The notes beneath the pieces are model-generated. The model saw only the letters and a list, made by a program, of their open reading frames with translations. It had not been told where the DNA came from and made no database searches. A program made the translations under genes and the position numbers. This document shows, piece by piece, positions 11,421 through 26,365 of a stretch of DNA of 64,000 nucleotides; positions within the stretch are counted from its first letter, which is position 1, and each line of letters opens with the position of its first letter. The stretch comes from Apteryx mantelli (taxonomy: Eukaryota; Chordata; Aves; Apterygiformes; Apterygidae): positions 135,154,288 through 135,218,287 of the forward strand of contig NC_089978.1 of assembly GCF_036417845.1 (NCBI RefSeq). Reading direction: 5' to 3'.

Positions 11421-14400
11421 TGTCAGTCGCCTTCACATTCTGTCACATTCTGTCTCCGGCTGGCCCCCAGCACCTCGGGCTTTCTCTGCCGTTTCAGGCA
11501 CTCTCGTCCCATCCCTTCTCTCTCTTCAGCTACTCGCTCTATCTGTCTCTTTCCACTCTTTTTCTACAGTCTTTTCTGCCAGTGTTCCCTCCTCATTTCC
11601 CCTTTTTCCACCCACTTATCTTGCTTTTGTTTCAGTTCATGCTCTGTGGGTTTAGCTTTCCCTCCCTTTCTTAGCACGCTGAGAGAGAATGTGTTGCTTC
11701 TCCACAGACCCCTCCAGTTTTCTGAAACCCATCCCCTACATCCATCTTTCAAGCCTAGTTCATGCATCTGGGATCTGCCTATAGGAATTATTATACGGTT
11801 ATGTGTTAACTATGCAAGTTGCTTACATAAAACTGTATTTTATGTGCTAAATAATAAAAAAAACCCCCTAATGCTACCACCCTAACATTCTGAATGCAGA
11901 TGTTCTTTGAACACATAGAGTAATGGAGAAAGATGTAGGTTCCTAGTTCTGTGTCTGTAGGCACAGACACAAGAGATCCATTCTAGGGGAGTCAGTGAGA
12001 CAATCTGACAGAGTGGGGGACTGAAAACATGCATGGCACTCAGGGGACATCAGGGAATGTGACATTTTAAGGTTCTTTCTGTGCTTCAGCAGAGGCAGGG
12101 CTAGTTCTGGCCGCAGACAGCAGGTGCAACACAGAGTGCTGGGTATGCTGATATTGGCAGGGGTATTTATTTGTATTACTCTAGTGTTGAGGGGCCCAGT
12201 TGCAAGGCAAGGCCCTTTATGCTCTGTTTTTTCTCTCTCCTTTGTGAATTTACACTCTATGAAACATATGTCTACCTTTGGCAAATGATTTTAGTCATGT
12301 AAGAACTTTCTTGAAGCTGGTAGGAGCCTATTTTTCTAATCCCCAGGAACTCGCTTCCCAAGAAACCAGGCTGGTGATTCCCAAGTTGCAGGTGGATGCA
12401 GCAAAGGCTTTGTCCCTCTACCACCAGCTTGTTACCCCAGCAACAGGGCATTTTTGGCATTTGTAGCTATGGATTCTTGCCTGAGTGGCATGGTGCATGG
12501 ACTAGAGCCGTCACAGAGAGGAATCTGGCTGGGGCAGTGGAGGAGTGGGGTGAAACGTGGGCATTTGCACACAGGAAGAATTCTGCCTGCGTGCTGAGCA
12601 AGATGAATGTTTCTTTGGGTTTCCTACGCAATGCTTTATAATCTTGATCAATATGGCGAGAGAGAAATCTGAACCTCCAGCCTTCCCTGCTATGTCAGGC
12701 TGGGTCTGCTGGCTCTGCCCTGCTGGTGCATCCCTACTCTGACCCATAGTCCTGCCTGCTGACCCACCACCCTGCTGCAGCAACATCCCTTGGTCCTGAT
12801 TTGCAGAAGTGATCATGGCTGAGTTTGTAATAGATGCTGTCCCTTTTGAGTCAATACTTAACCCCATTCTCAGTACGGTGCTATAGGGTATTTTGCTGCA
12901 GAGAATGGATTCACATATTGGAAGTAGTGCCCTTGAGGGAAAAGGCTCTGTATTTTATTCTCTACCCACTCTGAGCCATGCTGTGCTCAAAGAATTGCCT
13001 GGTTGTAATAAATCTTGGTCTCCACAGGGAGGCAGAGTGGGGGATTATCTGGGAATGAGGGTTGTAACTAGGCCATGTACTATAATCTCTGAGGCCCATT
13101 TGGCAGAGAGTGGGCATGGGGGAGGGGGGAAGTTAATTTGTAATGATTTTTCTTCTCTCTTCCCTCCCTTCCCCCCACCCCTTTATTTCTCCCTTTCCCT
13201 TTCCTGGAGCCTGTGTGATAAAGATTAATTTGCTATTTCTGGGCCTGTGACATTTTTTGGAGCCTCCTGCTGGTTGCTGCCTCGATGCCAAACCTGGCTG
13301 GGCTCCAGCCAATGGGATAAGCAAGGAGGGGCCAAGGAAATATGGTGTTCACCATGGAGTAAGGAAGGAAGGAGCAAGGGACTCTGAAACTAGATTGTTA
13401 TATGCATAGGAAGACTGACTGAGAGTGGGCCTGGGTGTGTGTTTGTAGATCCTGCACCTTAGGATGCAAGGCAGGAGTGTTAATGGCTGCACACAAGACT
13501 TGTTCCCTGGGGACACCCCAAGGGAAGATGTATCCTGGATCCTTTAGTTATGGCTTCAGTGAGCTAAAGGATTTAGCATTTGGAATCTGACCTCAGAACT
13601 AGGCTACTTCTGTCTCTTGGTTTTTTTTTAATCTCTTCAGCCTTCCTGGGCCCCCAAATGCCTCTCCACACATCTAACAAGATAGTAATGAGGAGGCCAG
13701 AAGGAACACAGTATTTCTGATGAGGTCTCCCAAGAGTGAGGTAGGGTAGAACTAAAGAAAGATAACTCCTTCCTCCCAACCTATTTTTAGCCTTCTTTAC
13801 TAAGAGAAGAAGGTGGGGAGGGGCGATTGTCACCTGTCAGTGGATGATATTCTGCTCTTTCTCTACTAAATCTGTCATTTGTGGTTAACACATTCCTGTG
13901 CTCCATCCCTTCCCCCAAATCCATCTCAGCAAATAAGCACAAGCCCTGGATTGAAGCCGAGTATCAGGGCATCATCATGGAGAATGATAACACAGTCCTG
14001 CTTAACCCACCGCTATTTGCACTGGACAAAGATGCTCCGCTGCACTATGCAGGTAGGTGGGTAACAGCTTTGGAAAGGGTGGGAGGCAGGAGGAGACCTC
14101 CAAAGAGACAGAGACAGGGTCAAATACATCCCTGTGCCAGATTCTAAGTCTGTTCAGGAAATGACCACCTACAAACCTTATTCTGGAGGAGCTCCCCAGG
14201 GAAGTCTAAAGGCAATTTTGGATATATCTTGATTTAGGATCCTGTGAGATGTTTCCATTTGGGAGAGAAATGAGGGTGGAGCCAGCTACTTTTTGACGCA
14301 GTTCTGCTATTTACGAAGATCACATGCACAGTCCTGTTTCTATGAGTGGTGAAGAAAGCTGGTAGGGCACACTTTGTTTGCAGGTCCACATCCCTCACAG

Positions 14401-17400
14401 CGAGCACAAATCTCTGAAAATTCAGACAATGCTTCTCTGAGATTTTATTTTCCTGGTGCTTGCTTAGGCTGTGCCTGGAGCTTTCTCATGCCTTCTCTCT
14501 CAGCTTTGGGAGAGAAAAGGTTGTGCCTGAGAGCTGAACTTTAGGATTTAGCTGACCCCATCTGTAATTCCCTGAAGGACTGTGCACATCCTCTGTGGGG
14601 GTGGATGAGACATCATTAATCTGCATGCTTTAGCTGTCTATCTGCAATAAATGGCCTATTTGGCCTCATTGGGGGGGGGGAGGAGAAATAATGATTGCAA
14701 AGTGCTCCCTCAGTGCTGTGACTGTACAACCTTAATACAGCTAGCTTGAGCCTTGTAACCTCTAGTCTTTGCAGATGCTGGTTGTCTCCTTGCCGTGGGA
14801 ATAGTCTCCAGTAGAGGGCAATCTATACCGTAAATGGCTGCAAGAGATGGTAGAAGGAACTCCTAGGGAACCAGAAATTGCACCAAAATGACAGGTGATA
14901 GTGAGGGAGAAAGGAGACTGTCAGTTACAAAGGAAGAAAATATAGGAGAGGGAAGTGAGGGGACATACTGCAAGGGTGCAGGTGCACAACGAAAGGAGAA
15001 CAGGGAAAAGGGTCACAAGGAAAGGAAAATTACTGCTCTCCTCAAGCCTTTCCTTTCTCCCCTTCCTCTTTCCCCCTGTGGGTACCAGGTGAAATCTGTG
15101 GCTTCCGGATCCATGGGGCAGGGGTGCCCTTTGAAGCTGTGATCTTGGACAAAGCTACAGGTGAGGGGCTGATCCGGGCTAAGGAACCAGTGGATTGTGA
15201 AGCACGTAAGGAGCACACGTTCACCATCCAGGCTTATGACTGTGGAGAGGGACCAGAAGGGGCCAATACCAAGAAATCACACAAGTAAGTCCATGTGGTG
15301 CTTACTGCATGTTACAAAATGCTGTCTGTCACAGAAGCGGAAATGAGAAATGCTGTGGGAGCTCTTCTTGTAGCCGAAAGGATTTTTCTCTAGCCTTGAT
15401 CCCATAACGTTAATAGTACTCAGAGAGAAATGTGATGGTCCTGTTCACTGACTCTGTGAGCCACATGAGTGAATGCACTACAAATGAGGAGTGTTTGACA
15501 GTTGTGCCTAATGGTAGTGTCTTATGTTATTGCATATGCAGGAGGTCCAGATTATATTTTCAGTCCTTTAACTCTTTCTCTGGGATTGGAAACCTTTGTC
15601 CAAACTCCTATGAGCCAACACTGCTATGCTGAAACCCAGGTTTCTTTCCTTGTCCTTGCCTCTGATGGTTGGAACTGGAACTAGTGCACTTCAGGGGCAC
15701 TGATTTGCAAGGAAGTTTAGGTGGCGTTTGGTTCGTCATCAACTGATAAGTTCTTACTCACATTTCTCTGCATCAGGGCCACAGTGCACGTTCGAGTAAA
15801 CGATGTGAATGAGTTTGCTCCTGTCTTTGTGGAAAAGTTGTATCATGTGGCAGTGACTGAAGGAAAGCTGTATGATCGCATCTTGCGTGTGGAGGCCATT
15901 GATGGAGACTGCTCGCCACAGTACAGCCAGATCTGCTACTATGAGATCCTGACCCCTAACATTCCCTTTCTGATTGACAACGATGGTAAGAATCTGAACT
16001 GACCACGACCATGTCACACTCCCTTTCTGCCTTGTTCTCTCTCTGCCTGTCCCATTTGTTGGCAGATGTGTGCTATATGAACTGTGATTCTTCTAGCATT
16101 CCTATCCTTTTATTCCTATTCTATCCTTGTGCAGAGATGCAGCAGCCATTTTGTGGGATGCTGTAGTATGTTACAGAGAGGCACTCCTTTTTGGTTGTTT
16201 TTGTAGTTGATCAGAAGTAAGAGTGGTTTCTAGAAGGAACATCTTTGAGGAGGCTGTCTTTCTTCTCCCTTGACCTCTTTGTTTTGCTAACCAGGGAACA
16301 TTGAGAACACGGAGAAGCTGCAGTACAGTGGAGAACGCCTCTACAAATTCACAGTAACGGCCTATGATTGTGGAAAGAAGCGGGCTTCTGATGATGCTGA
16401 AGTAGAAATCCAGGTGAAACCCACCTGCAAGCCCAGCTGGCAGGGTATGAAACCTCCAGATAGAGTTCTGTCTTCCCTTTGCTTATGCTGAACTGCTTAG
16501 TCCTACTGATTGGGAATGTTTATATATACATATATAAATATGTGTGCACATACATACAGTTCAATTCTGGCATCAACCCATCAGTCCCATCTAAGGTCAC
16601 TGTATTGCAAAGCTACCAGAAGGCAATTCTAACATGGGGAAAACATTCCTTGTATTACTGGGAAATACTGTGCATTTGATAAGGCCCATAGACTGTATTC
16701 AGTATGGATTGATTTCTTTGGTTCATCTTGAGAATCTTTGGCTTTTCCAGAGGTGCTGTGTGCCCACAGATTCAGCTAAGTCAATAGAATTAAGGGGAAA
16801 TCAACAGATAAATATCTGCTTTGCCTGATAAGAGAGGCTAAAAATCCAAGGGGCTAGCTGTAGAAGATGAGAATTTGGACTCTGTTCTTCTAGGAATTCT
16901 CCCCTTGCAGTGATCCCAGGCACGTAAGGTTGAATGGGTTGATTTTTCAATGCAGAAAGGGCCAAAAATCTCTAGTTTTGGCCCAGTCCATAGATGTCGT
17001 TTGTGTGAACCAAATGTTCTGGCCTTGGGTCCTTGGCAAGCCCTAACTCCTCTTTTTCTCTCACTCTCCTTTGCTAGGCTGGAACAAGAGGATTGAGTAC
17101 ACACCGGGTGCAGGCAGCCTTGCACTCTTTCCCAGCATTCACCTGGAGACCTGTGATGAGCCCCTGTGGAACATCCAGGCCACGGTGGAGCTGCAGACAA
17201 ACCACGTGGCTAAGGGCTGTGACCGGGATAACTACTCCGAGAAGTCACTACGCAAACTCTGTGGTGAATGATTCTTTCCTGAGCCAAGTGCAGCTCTCAC
17301 AAAGCACCCTGCCCTTTCCCCTAAAGGGAGGCACAGTATTACCTCTGTACTTCACACAGGAGAGCTGCTGAGACACAATCCTCATATCTGCTGTGGTCAG

Positions 17401-20400
17401 CAGCGCTGTGACCTCACCTGATGCACTGAGGGCAATGAGGACCCTGCCTATATTACTAAGGGACTCCCAATGCTCTCCATGATGGAAAGCTGGAGATTTC
17501 TGTTCACTGTCCCATTAGACAGAGTCTGTGGGACTTTCCTCAGCACAGATGGAAAGTCACCATCCCATCCACATGTGGCCCATAGGCAGCTCTTCTCCCT
17601 GTGCTCTGCGAAGTTACAATGGGCCCTCTAGTACCCCCTTCTTCTGTGTCCCAGTTCCCAGGCTCATCAGTCTCCTGTTGTGACATTCCTGACTATTTCC
17701 TTCTTGATAGGTGCTGCCTCAGGAGAGATAGACCTGTTGCCTGTGCCTAGCCCCACAGCAAACTGGACTGCGCGGCTCTCAGTGCACTACAGCCAGGACA
17801 GCAGCCTCATCTACTGGTTCAATGGCAGCCAGGCTGCCCAGGTGCCTGTGGTGAATGGGCCAAATGCCCATGAGGGGCTGAGTGACCACTTCACCCTGTC
17901 TGTATGGATGAAACATGCTGTGGTGCCTAGCAAAGGCAGGAGGGAAGAGGAGACGGTGATCTGCAGTACAGTGCAGAGTGGTGAGACACTTTTCCTGGGG
18001 AGCTGACACTTCTGCCCACTTCTAACTTCTTAGAAGGGATTGTCCTTGCAGGTGGAAATCTCTTTATTCCACAATGGGACCTGGGAAGGGGTCTCTCCTT
18101 AGGAACATATCTTCTCCAGCCTGCCAGCTCCTATCACATTTTTTGGGAACAGTTGAGCCCACTGTGAACACATGGTGCTGAATGCCAGTCATGCAGGCTA
18201 GCATGTGTTTCTGGGCTCTGGCTAGTGACACTGCTTTGAAGAGTGATATGTAACTCCCTGTGCTTGCCCCCTTGTAGAGGATGGCTACTCGCATTACTCT
18301 CTGGCTGTGCATGGCTGCCGAATTGCTTTCCTATACTGGCCATTGCTGGAGAGTGCAAGGCCTGTGAAGTTCCTTTGGAAGTTGGAGCAGGTGAGGAAGT
18401 GTTTGCCTTCTCTTCTTGTTCTTTCTCCTACTTGCTCTTGCTGATCCCTCCTTCTGCTGTCTGCTATAGGTCTGTGATGATGAATGGCACCATTATGCCC
18501 TCAACCTTGAGTTCCCCACTGTCACGCTTTATGTGGATGGAGTCTCTTATGACCCTGCTCTCATCCATGACAATGGCCTCATTCATCCCCCACGGCAGGA
18601 GCCCTCCCTCATGATTGGAGCCTGCTGGACTGGTGAGTGCCCACTCCCTGACCTATGCTGTTACCATAAGGGAAACAAGGGAGTGGAGGGAGAGCCAGAA
18701 GAGGTGGAAGAAACACTGCCTAATACTAAATGATGCAAACAACATTGCAGCCATCTCAGCACCTTGGCATCAAAACCAGTGTGGCTCCTTCTCTCCTCAT
18801 GGGCCAAGCCAGGAGGTCATGGTAACAATAGCTCAGGAACAAGTGTCAATGGCAGCTTCACGTATAGCAGCAGTAGAACATGCAGACGGATAACCAGCTT
18901 TCAGGTGAAGGAGCGATGAAACTACCTCATTCAGGCACTGGCCTTTTTACCAAAGCTTCTCACCAGAGGGCAGGCAGTACTGTTTATGCTGCTGGTTGTA
19001 TTGTTGAGGATTTGTGTGCCTTTAGGGTCTACATGGAGAAGTCACAAATCATTCTGCCCAGGAGATGAGTTGGTGGACAAAGACCAGGTTAGGAACCTAG
19101 TTAAGCCATTACCAGATTAAAACCAGTGCTGTGGAGATGAAAGACTGTCTTTCCAAGGTCTTTCAGTTCTCCTACAAGAATGGAGCAGGACAAAACCAAA
19201 GGAATTTGCCTGCTGCTTGTCATCACTCCACCAGAAACTGCCAGCAGGTCAGACCTTTCCTATAGTCCTGCTTCTGCCTGGTCAGGGATATTAATCAGGT
19301 TGGGATACTCTCCTGGAACCATCTGAGTTTCAAAGACTGACAAAAGTGGCTTTGTTGAGAACATGGCTAGGATCAGTGATAAATGAGAACCACTTAGTTC
19401 CTAGAATAGATATCATTGTGAAAGGAGGAAAAAAAAACATGCTTTCTTCCTTTTATCAGTAACTCATCCTACAGTCTCACCATCCCCTTCATGAGAGGCA
19501 CTATGCTATCGCTCTTCCGGGATGTACTGTCTGTAAGGTTGAAGGGTGCACTGCAAGGCACATGACTCCAGAGCTGTTCTTTTGCGTTAGGTGATACCAG
19601 AGCTTGCTTGGCCCTGAGTCCACCCTCTTCCAAGGCCTAATTGCTTGTCTGAATGTTCTTCTTTTGCAGAAGAGAAAAATAAAGAGAAAAACAGAGTAAA
19701 TGAGAACTTTACTGATACTGTACAAGGTAGGGTAAAGAAATAAGGTAGCTCTCTTCCCCTCTTTGCCATGCATGACTATCATTTCTTGCATTGTGCCTTT
19801 CTCATACAACTCCCACCCGGTCCTGTCCTGCCACCTCTCACCATCTTGGGGGGAAAACCCTTATTATCTGACAGACTGCTCCTTGACACCTTGATCTCTG
19901 TGGAGCATGAGAAGGTCAACGGGAGGACTACAGCCTGCTTTGAGAGACTGAGTGTGTTTTTCATGTGGAGAAATAGAACAGTCCTCATGCCTGGTCATTG
20001 AAGTTGGTCTCTGAAGAACACAACAGCTATTAGAGACATCAGGAGATGTCACCTCATCCCTAACTGTCTATAGAGCATATCATTTTTTTAAAAGCCCTCA
20101 CAGAAACCAGAGTGAGAAGGGGAGGAGAAATTGTTTCCATCTGGCATTCAGTGGTTTGGCAGAAACTTCTCTACACTACCCACTGTTCTCTGCCCTAGTC
20201 TTTCTGTCAGTCTGTTTTTCTCACTCTTCTCCCTGTCTGGAATTCCAAGAATTGTCATCTCCTAACTTTAACAACCCCTGTCTTTGTTGTCCTTGTTCCT
20301 CCCCATCTCATGTACCCCTCTGTTTCTCTCTTTCTTTCTCCTTTAACATTTATATGACCCTCACTGTTGCTTTTGTCTTTTCTTCCTTCCTCTCCCTGTC

Positions 20401-23400
20401 TCTCGCACCCTTCACCTCCCATGTTTCCCTCAGGAGATCCTCTGCCGATACACCACTACTTCCATGGTTACTTGGCTGGCTTTACTGTGCGGCCTGGCAG
20501 CTTGGAAAACCGGGAGGTTATTGAATGCCTCTATGCCTGCCGTGAGGGGCTTGATTACAGTGACTTCGACAGTCTGGGCAAAGGGATGAAGGTATGCTCA
20601 TCTCCACAGCCTGCATGGGTCTCCTCCACTCTCCTCCCTGCTTTACTTCCTAGGACTTTGCCTGCTCCTCCACCTCAGAGGGCTCCCTGTCTTTCTCCTT
20701 TGCATCTCTCTTAACCTGGACTCTTGGCATTTGCCAAAGAACCCTGAATATTTTCTTCTCTTCCACCTGTAGGTTCATGTGAACCCCTCTCAGTCCCTGC
20801 TCACCTTGGAGGGTGATGATGTGGAAACGTTCAATCATGCAATCCAGCATGTGGCTTACCTGAACTCACTGCGCTTTGCTACCCCTGGAGTCCGGCCACT
20901 CAGGCTCACCACTACTGTCAAGTGAGTGGCCAAAACAGCACCTCTGGCTAAGCTCAGTAGGAAGATTACCTCTCTTTTGGCTAAAATTGCACTCCCACAC
21001 CTTGTACTGTAACTCTGATTGATGCCCCTGCATAGTTAAGACTCTTTCTAGAAAATAATCATTAAAGTATCCAGATGCTTGCCTGGGGTCCATTCAGGTG
21101 TAGCAGAACTTCTGCTTTCGCTCATGATGTTCCAGGCATGTGGGCTGGTTTTAATTTTTCTCTATGGTGTGTGGATGTCACCAAGACACTTGAAATACAG
21201 TGATGTCATTCCCAGCACATTTCTCTGTCTTGCACAGCAGGCTATAGGGAAGCTTTTGGAAGACTGCCAGAAAAAAATATTCCCTTCACTGGCAGTCATG
21301 GGCAGGAGATGCTCTTTGGCAATGGAGTGGATAGAATCTAGGGCCAACTAGTGCGTTCTCCTTCTCTCCTTCAGATGTTTCAGTGAAGAGTCCTGTGTCT
21401 CCATTCCTGATGTGGAAGGCTATGTTGTGGTGCTACAGCCTGATGCCCCCCAGATCCTGTTGAGTGGCAATGCCCACTTTGCTCACCCTGCATCAGACTT
21501 TGAGGCACCTGATGGGGTTCCCCTGTTCCCCAACCTCCAGATCACCTGCTCTATTTCTCACCAGGTGGAGGCCAAGAAGGATGAGAGTTGGCATGGTACC
21601 GGTGAGTGGAGTACAGGGAGAGGTATAAGATAAACCAGAAAGATGTGCAAGTGATGCTGTTCTGCATAGGAAGTAGAGCCCCTCATGATGCCCAAACAGG
21701 GGAGAGCTTACAAATATAGAAGCAAAGCACATTGCCTGTAAATATGTAGGGTAATCAGTTCTTATCCCTTTCTGCTCCTCCTGGTACCTTTTCCATCCTC
21801 CCAGTTCCTTGCCTCACTCCCTCCTCCTTCTTTCCCAGGCTGCTGCTTCCTAAACCCTTTCACATTTTACCTACATTTCCCCTTACTGAATCTAACACTG
21901 GATGTTATTCCTCTTCTCCTCTCCACTCCAGCACTTCCTCAGTCTCCTCCTACTTCTGTCTCTCCTGCTTCCCATATTTCTTTGCCCTCCAGACTCTTCC
22001 TGCACCACTTATTCCTATAAATTCTCCAGTTTGTTTCCTCACACCCTATAATATCTTGTCTCTCAATTTCCCTCCATTGCACTCAGATTCCTTTTCTGCA
22101 CTCTATGTTCCACATGTCCTTTCACCTCTTTTGTCTCTCTTCTGCTAATCAGATTCTTTGCTCATAGTTTTCTGTTTAATAGCTAGAGATATGGTTACCT
22201 TTCCTGAAGATGCTCTGGATGTGCTTCCCTGTTTGCTTCAGTTAGTTTTTAATAGATCTCTTTCCTGGGGCCAGCTTTGCTTATACAATGATGAGTATCT
22301 TGACTTAGGGCAGGTTGGTCTTAGCCCTGCTGAAAGCAACTAGTCATTGAAAGTGGTTGCCATTTTGAGTAAGATAGGATCTCAAACATGGTTACCAGCA
22401 GCTGTGAGATACGGGAAAGCTTTCAAAAGCATTCAGTGTCTGGGAATGTGTGATATAGTTGTTGCTAATTTGCACATTGCCATCATCAACAGAGTCCTTA
22501 TAGCCAAGATGTATTATCATGAACCAGTCCCATAATGGTATGTTGTTCCAAAATAGAGTGACTTTATTATGTGCATAAATAATATCATTAGAAACAGGGG
22601 GACTCCTCCAACAAATAATTAGACTAACAGTGATTTTACTCAAGATCAGTGTGAGCAGAGAAAGGGAAGTCATTATTTATGATGTGGGCACTTCTAAGTA
22701 AGTGGGTACCATTGTGAGTAACTCCTGCCTTGATTCATGTCTGTCTGGCTTTCTGGCCTCGTCTTCTTTCCTCTCAGTGACAGACACACGAATGTCAGAT
22801 GAGATTGTGCACAACCTGGATGGCTGTGAGATCTCACTGGTAGGAGATGACTTGGACCCAGAGAGGGAATATCTGCTGCTGGATGCGGCATCCTTGCAGC
22901 AGCGGGGCCTCGAGCTTGTTAACACCTCTGCCTACCTCACCATCACAGGTATGTCTTCTCCTTGGCCACAGTTGTCTTTTTATGCCTCTTTCAATGCCTG
23001 TAAGGCATCACTAGGAGAAGCACTTAACCCAGTGTTAGAGATGCTCTGATGCACTTTGCAAGGTTCTGAGAGGTAGCCTTTTTCTGAACTACTGGTTTTT
23101 GAAGTCCCAGACCATTTCCTTGGAGAGATGGCTCCTCCTCCAGCACACAGTGCTAAGGCACAGTGTCTGAGCTCTGACTCAGCCTTGCATCACTCCTGAC
23201 TTTCTCCCGTTGTCCTTGAGGTTTGATATTCTCAGATACCAGTAGCACTGGTGCAATGCTTCTGCCCTCTCCAGAACTTAACAGGACTGTTGCTCTAGAT
23301 CTTTCCTTCCCTTTGACGTGTTTTAGCAATGCAAGCAAGGATTTCACCAGATCCTTTGCAGCTAGTTCCAAAACTGCTCCCTTCCATGAACCCAGCATTG

Positions 23401-25856
23401 CCTTAGCTGTCTCCATAGCTCTTAGGCTCTACAGGACTATTATGCTAGATAACATAGAAGCAGGAGCTTCCTCATCCCTCAGCAGTTCTCTCTTCTTGGT
23501 CTCAGGGGTGGAGAGCATTGCAGTATATGAGGAGATACTACACCAGGTCTCGTACCACATCAGCCATGGTGCTGCTCTTTATGAAAGGAAATTTCACCTG
23601 TCCTGCACTGAGATGAATGGGCGCTACTCCAGCAATGAATTTACTGTTGAGGTACAAGATCAATACATGCACATACAGTTGCTTCTGCGTGCATGGAGAG
23701 GAAATGGTGCAGAGGAATGCACAGCAATGTTGGCAGGATCACAATGAACACAGGGCTAAGTCTCACTCTCCCTCACTCTGGTCTTTCTGCAGGTGAATGT
23801 CCTCCACAACATGAACCGAGCTGCTCATCCTAACCATATTCTGAGTTCCCAGCTGTTCATGCACCGAGGCCATCACTTACCCCCAGAGCTATCTGGGCAC
23901 AGTTTGGCAAGCGCCCATAGTGACTCTAGTATGTAACTCTATCTTTTGGTTTTATTCCCTTGGATCAGAATGTTCATTTTCTGATATCCTGGTAGAATCT
24001 ATAGTACAGACTTCATTTCAGGCTCCCTACACCCATCTTACTGAGTTTTAATTATACTGTCCTGTCCCACTCTTCATGAGCAAATGGACTGCAGTCCAGA
24101 TCAAATTGTGTTTTAGAGCTTGGTGTGACAATTATTCCCCTTTGTTGTGTTGCTTCTCTGATGTGCGTAGAAGTTGTCAGAAACCTACACCTGAGAAGGT
24201 CTAAAATGAGCAGCCATGAGCTGGTACTATTCCATTTGTGTATCTTGCAAATGTGCTCTGCAGAGCTGGGTAACGTGATTTCAGACAGAAGTGAAGAGAA
24301 TCAAGGCTGGCACTGCTCTAAGAGGAGACAGAACTAGGTGGTGATCAGTAAGGCAAAAAAATATAGGAGACAGCACCCTGCAGACAGGAGGCCAAGAGGA
24401 GGATTCTTGCCCCCAGAACAGAGAGCGAAATGAGGACTGAATCCCAGACCAGAGATTTGATTTGTTGGTTTGACCTGGCAGCTCTGTGCCACAAGCATGA
24501 AAGCAGCCTAATTGGTTCCTCCTAGGTTGTGATAGCTCAAGGTCTGTTACAGAGGACTCTACATCATTTTTGGCCTCCTCCTGTAGGGAGCATGGATGCT
24601 TTGCCTTTGGTTCTAGCTTCTCGCAGCAACTGATTCAAAACTGGTCCAGTCTGCAGCTGAAACTGAACCACTGCAGGAATAGCATATGTGCTGGTAGAGC
24701 CCAAAAGATCTGCCTTTGCTACTCCCTTCCCCAGCTCTTCCTGAATGCAGCAGAAGCAGCTAGGTTCTGTACCCTTGCTGTACAGAACCACCCAAAATTA
24801 ATCCAAGGAGAGCCTAGATAGGTTGTCCAGGAAAGATGATTATTTGGGGAATCAGGGCTCAACCTAGAAACCTAAATGGCTGTGCTGAGACTCTTTAGAT
24901 GAATTTGAAATCTTCTCCTGTGGAGAAGCTGGACTTGGACTGTGACATTAAATTAAAAGACCATCACAACCCTCACCTCTGCCCCATGTGCAAAGCACAC
25001 TTCTTTGGGCTTCCTTTCTTCTCTACTGCTTACTTAGAAATCACACCCTCATGTTTCTACCTCCCAAGGGTAGGATACAAATGACTACTATGTGACAAAT
25101 TCTAGTTACCTCAGTAAGTGAAGACATGCAGATCCTACTGGCAAGACCTGATGTTAGAGGACCTGGGCATCCTGGGAAACTGTGCAGGCATTGAGTGAGG
25201 ATGCAGCAGCAGAAGGCAGGAATTGCCTGTGCCCAGGGGAGTGAGTCAGGACGTTCCTGCCTAAACCAAGAATGCAAGCTCTGCCCAGCAGCCCTGGTTT
25301 CTATGGGTTAGGTGTGGGTCAGGTTGGAAATATATGTTTATGTGACAGACTCTGACCACTCCTCCTCCTTTTCTCTCTCCACAGTGGTCCTCAGTGCAGC
25401 CACTATCATCATTGTGGTGTGTGTGGGCTTCCTGGCACTCATGGTGATCCTTGGCATCCTGCGTATCCACTCACTTCACCGCCGGGAAGCAGGGCAAGAG
25501 GTCCATGGGGCTGTTGCAGGGGGGCACACAGGCACCAGCAGCAAAGACGGTGATATGTTCTGGGATGACTCAGCCCTCACCATCATAGTCAACCCCATGG
25601 AGGTGAAAAGCAGTCACAGTGGGTTGGGCTGGGGGACAGTTGGGTTGCCAGATCTTTCCTCTCACCCGATGTCTCATCTCCCCAGTCCTACCAGAGTTGC
25701 CAGGAGAGGGCAGCAGAAAGCAGCAAGGACAGAGCTAGTGAGGGCATGGAGGAAGATGATGACAGCAGTGACTCGGAGACACCTGACTCCCCAGACAGCA
25801 ACGATATGGATGACCGACACATCATGGGCAAAAGAGATGGCTCTCACCACTACTAG
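11177..25856 (+). CDS. CLSTN3: Calsyntenin-3, complete (18 coding exons, 975 aa)
   Basis: Type I neuronal postsynaptic adhesion protein; in mammals it promotes synapse formation and binds neurexins. Exons: 11177-11261, 13930-14052, 15089-15284, 15777-15985, 16295-16444, 17078-17263, 17711-17980, 18278-18390, 18470-18632, 19670-19726, 20434-20591, 20773-20921, 21375-21601, 22778-22948, 23506-23651, 23793-23928, 25385-25602, 25686-25856. The total is 2928 nt, in frame throughout. The ATG sits in a perfect Kozak context (GCCGCCATGG). Order: signal peptide (about 1-24), two cadherin repeats (NKHKPWIEAEYQG; VRVNDVNEFAPVFVE), an LNS/laminin-G-like region (about 320-560), a conserved membrane-proximal region, a membrane span at about 849-872, and a cytoplasmic tail with the kinesin-light-chain motif WDDSAL from residue 906, NPMESY, and an acidic stretch. 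Exon 10 (57 nt) encodes a short Lys/Glu-rich linker. Human CLSTN3 is about 956 aa; the closest alternatives, CLSTN1 and CLSTN2, are disfavoured by neighbours and sequence. Confidence 0.98.
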
Positions 25857-26196
25857 GAGCCTTAAAACATCATTCCAATGGATCCCCACACCATATGGCT
25901 GGAAGGAGGGGGTGTCTTATTTTAATCTCCTTCCCCTACCTTGTACACATATTCTCCTCCCTCATTTCTGCCTTCCATGTTCCTTCCTCTTCTGTCATTC
26001 TCATTGTGGACATTCCCCACATTACTGACCCCCCCATTTGGCTCTCTAGAAACACATATTAGAGCACTTGCACCTGACAGTGGCACAGTTCAAACTATGA
26101 TGAGGAAGGAGGGGCTTGGAAAGAATAGTAAATTGGAAGAGGAGCCAGGCATAGGGCTCAGAGTGGGGTCTCTCACAACCCCTCCCCACTCCCCAG

Positions 26197-26214
26197 ATAT
26201 TATATATATATATA
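26197..26214 (+). repeat. TA dinucleotide run in CLSTN3 3' UTR
   Basis: An AT/TA microsatellite of about 18 bp lies between the CLSTN3 stop codon (25854-25856) and its polyadenylation signals. The surrounding AT-rich sequence (ACTGTATATTTTTTC) is typical of distal 3' UTR. Confidence 0.8.
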
Positions 26215-26365
26215 CTGTATATTTTTTCAATGTTGTCGTTTGAGGTTTATTCTTGTTTCATGCAAAAAACAAAACACTGCAGCTTGTGTCGCTTTGTAAA
26301 GTTGTCGATACTCCTAAACTAAATGAATGAAGGAAAGAAGGATGAGGAAATGAAATGGATTTTAA

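Noticed and set aside
11013-11885. 290-codon plus-strand frame overlapping CLSTN3 exon 1
   Set aside because: It runs through the exon 1 donor into intron sequence and has low-complexity Ala/Pro/Arg then Ser/Leu-rich content. It is retained only as a possible overlapping upstream frame, not a gene.
23929-25384. Possible counterpart of the adipose CLSTN3-beta alternative first exon in intron 16
   Set aside because: This 1.46-kb intron is the right place by analogy with mammals, but no open segment resembling that isoform was recognised. The beta form is considered mammalian.
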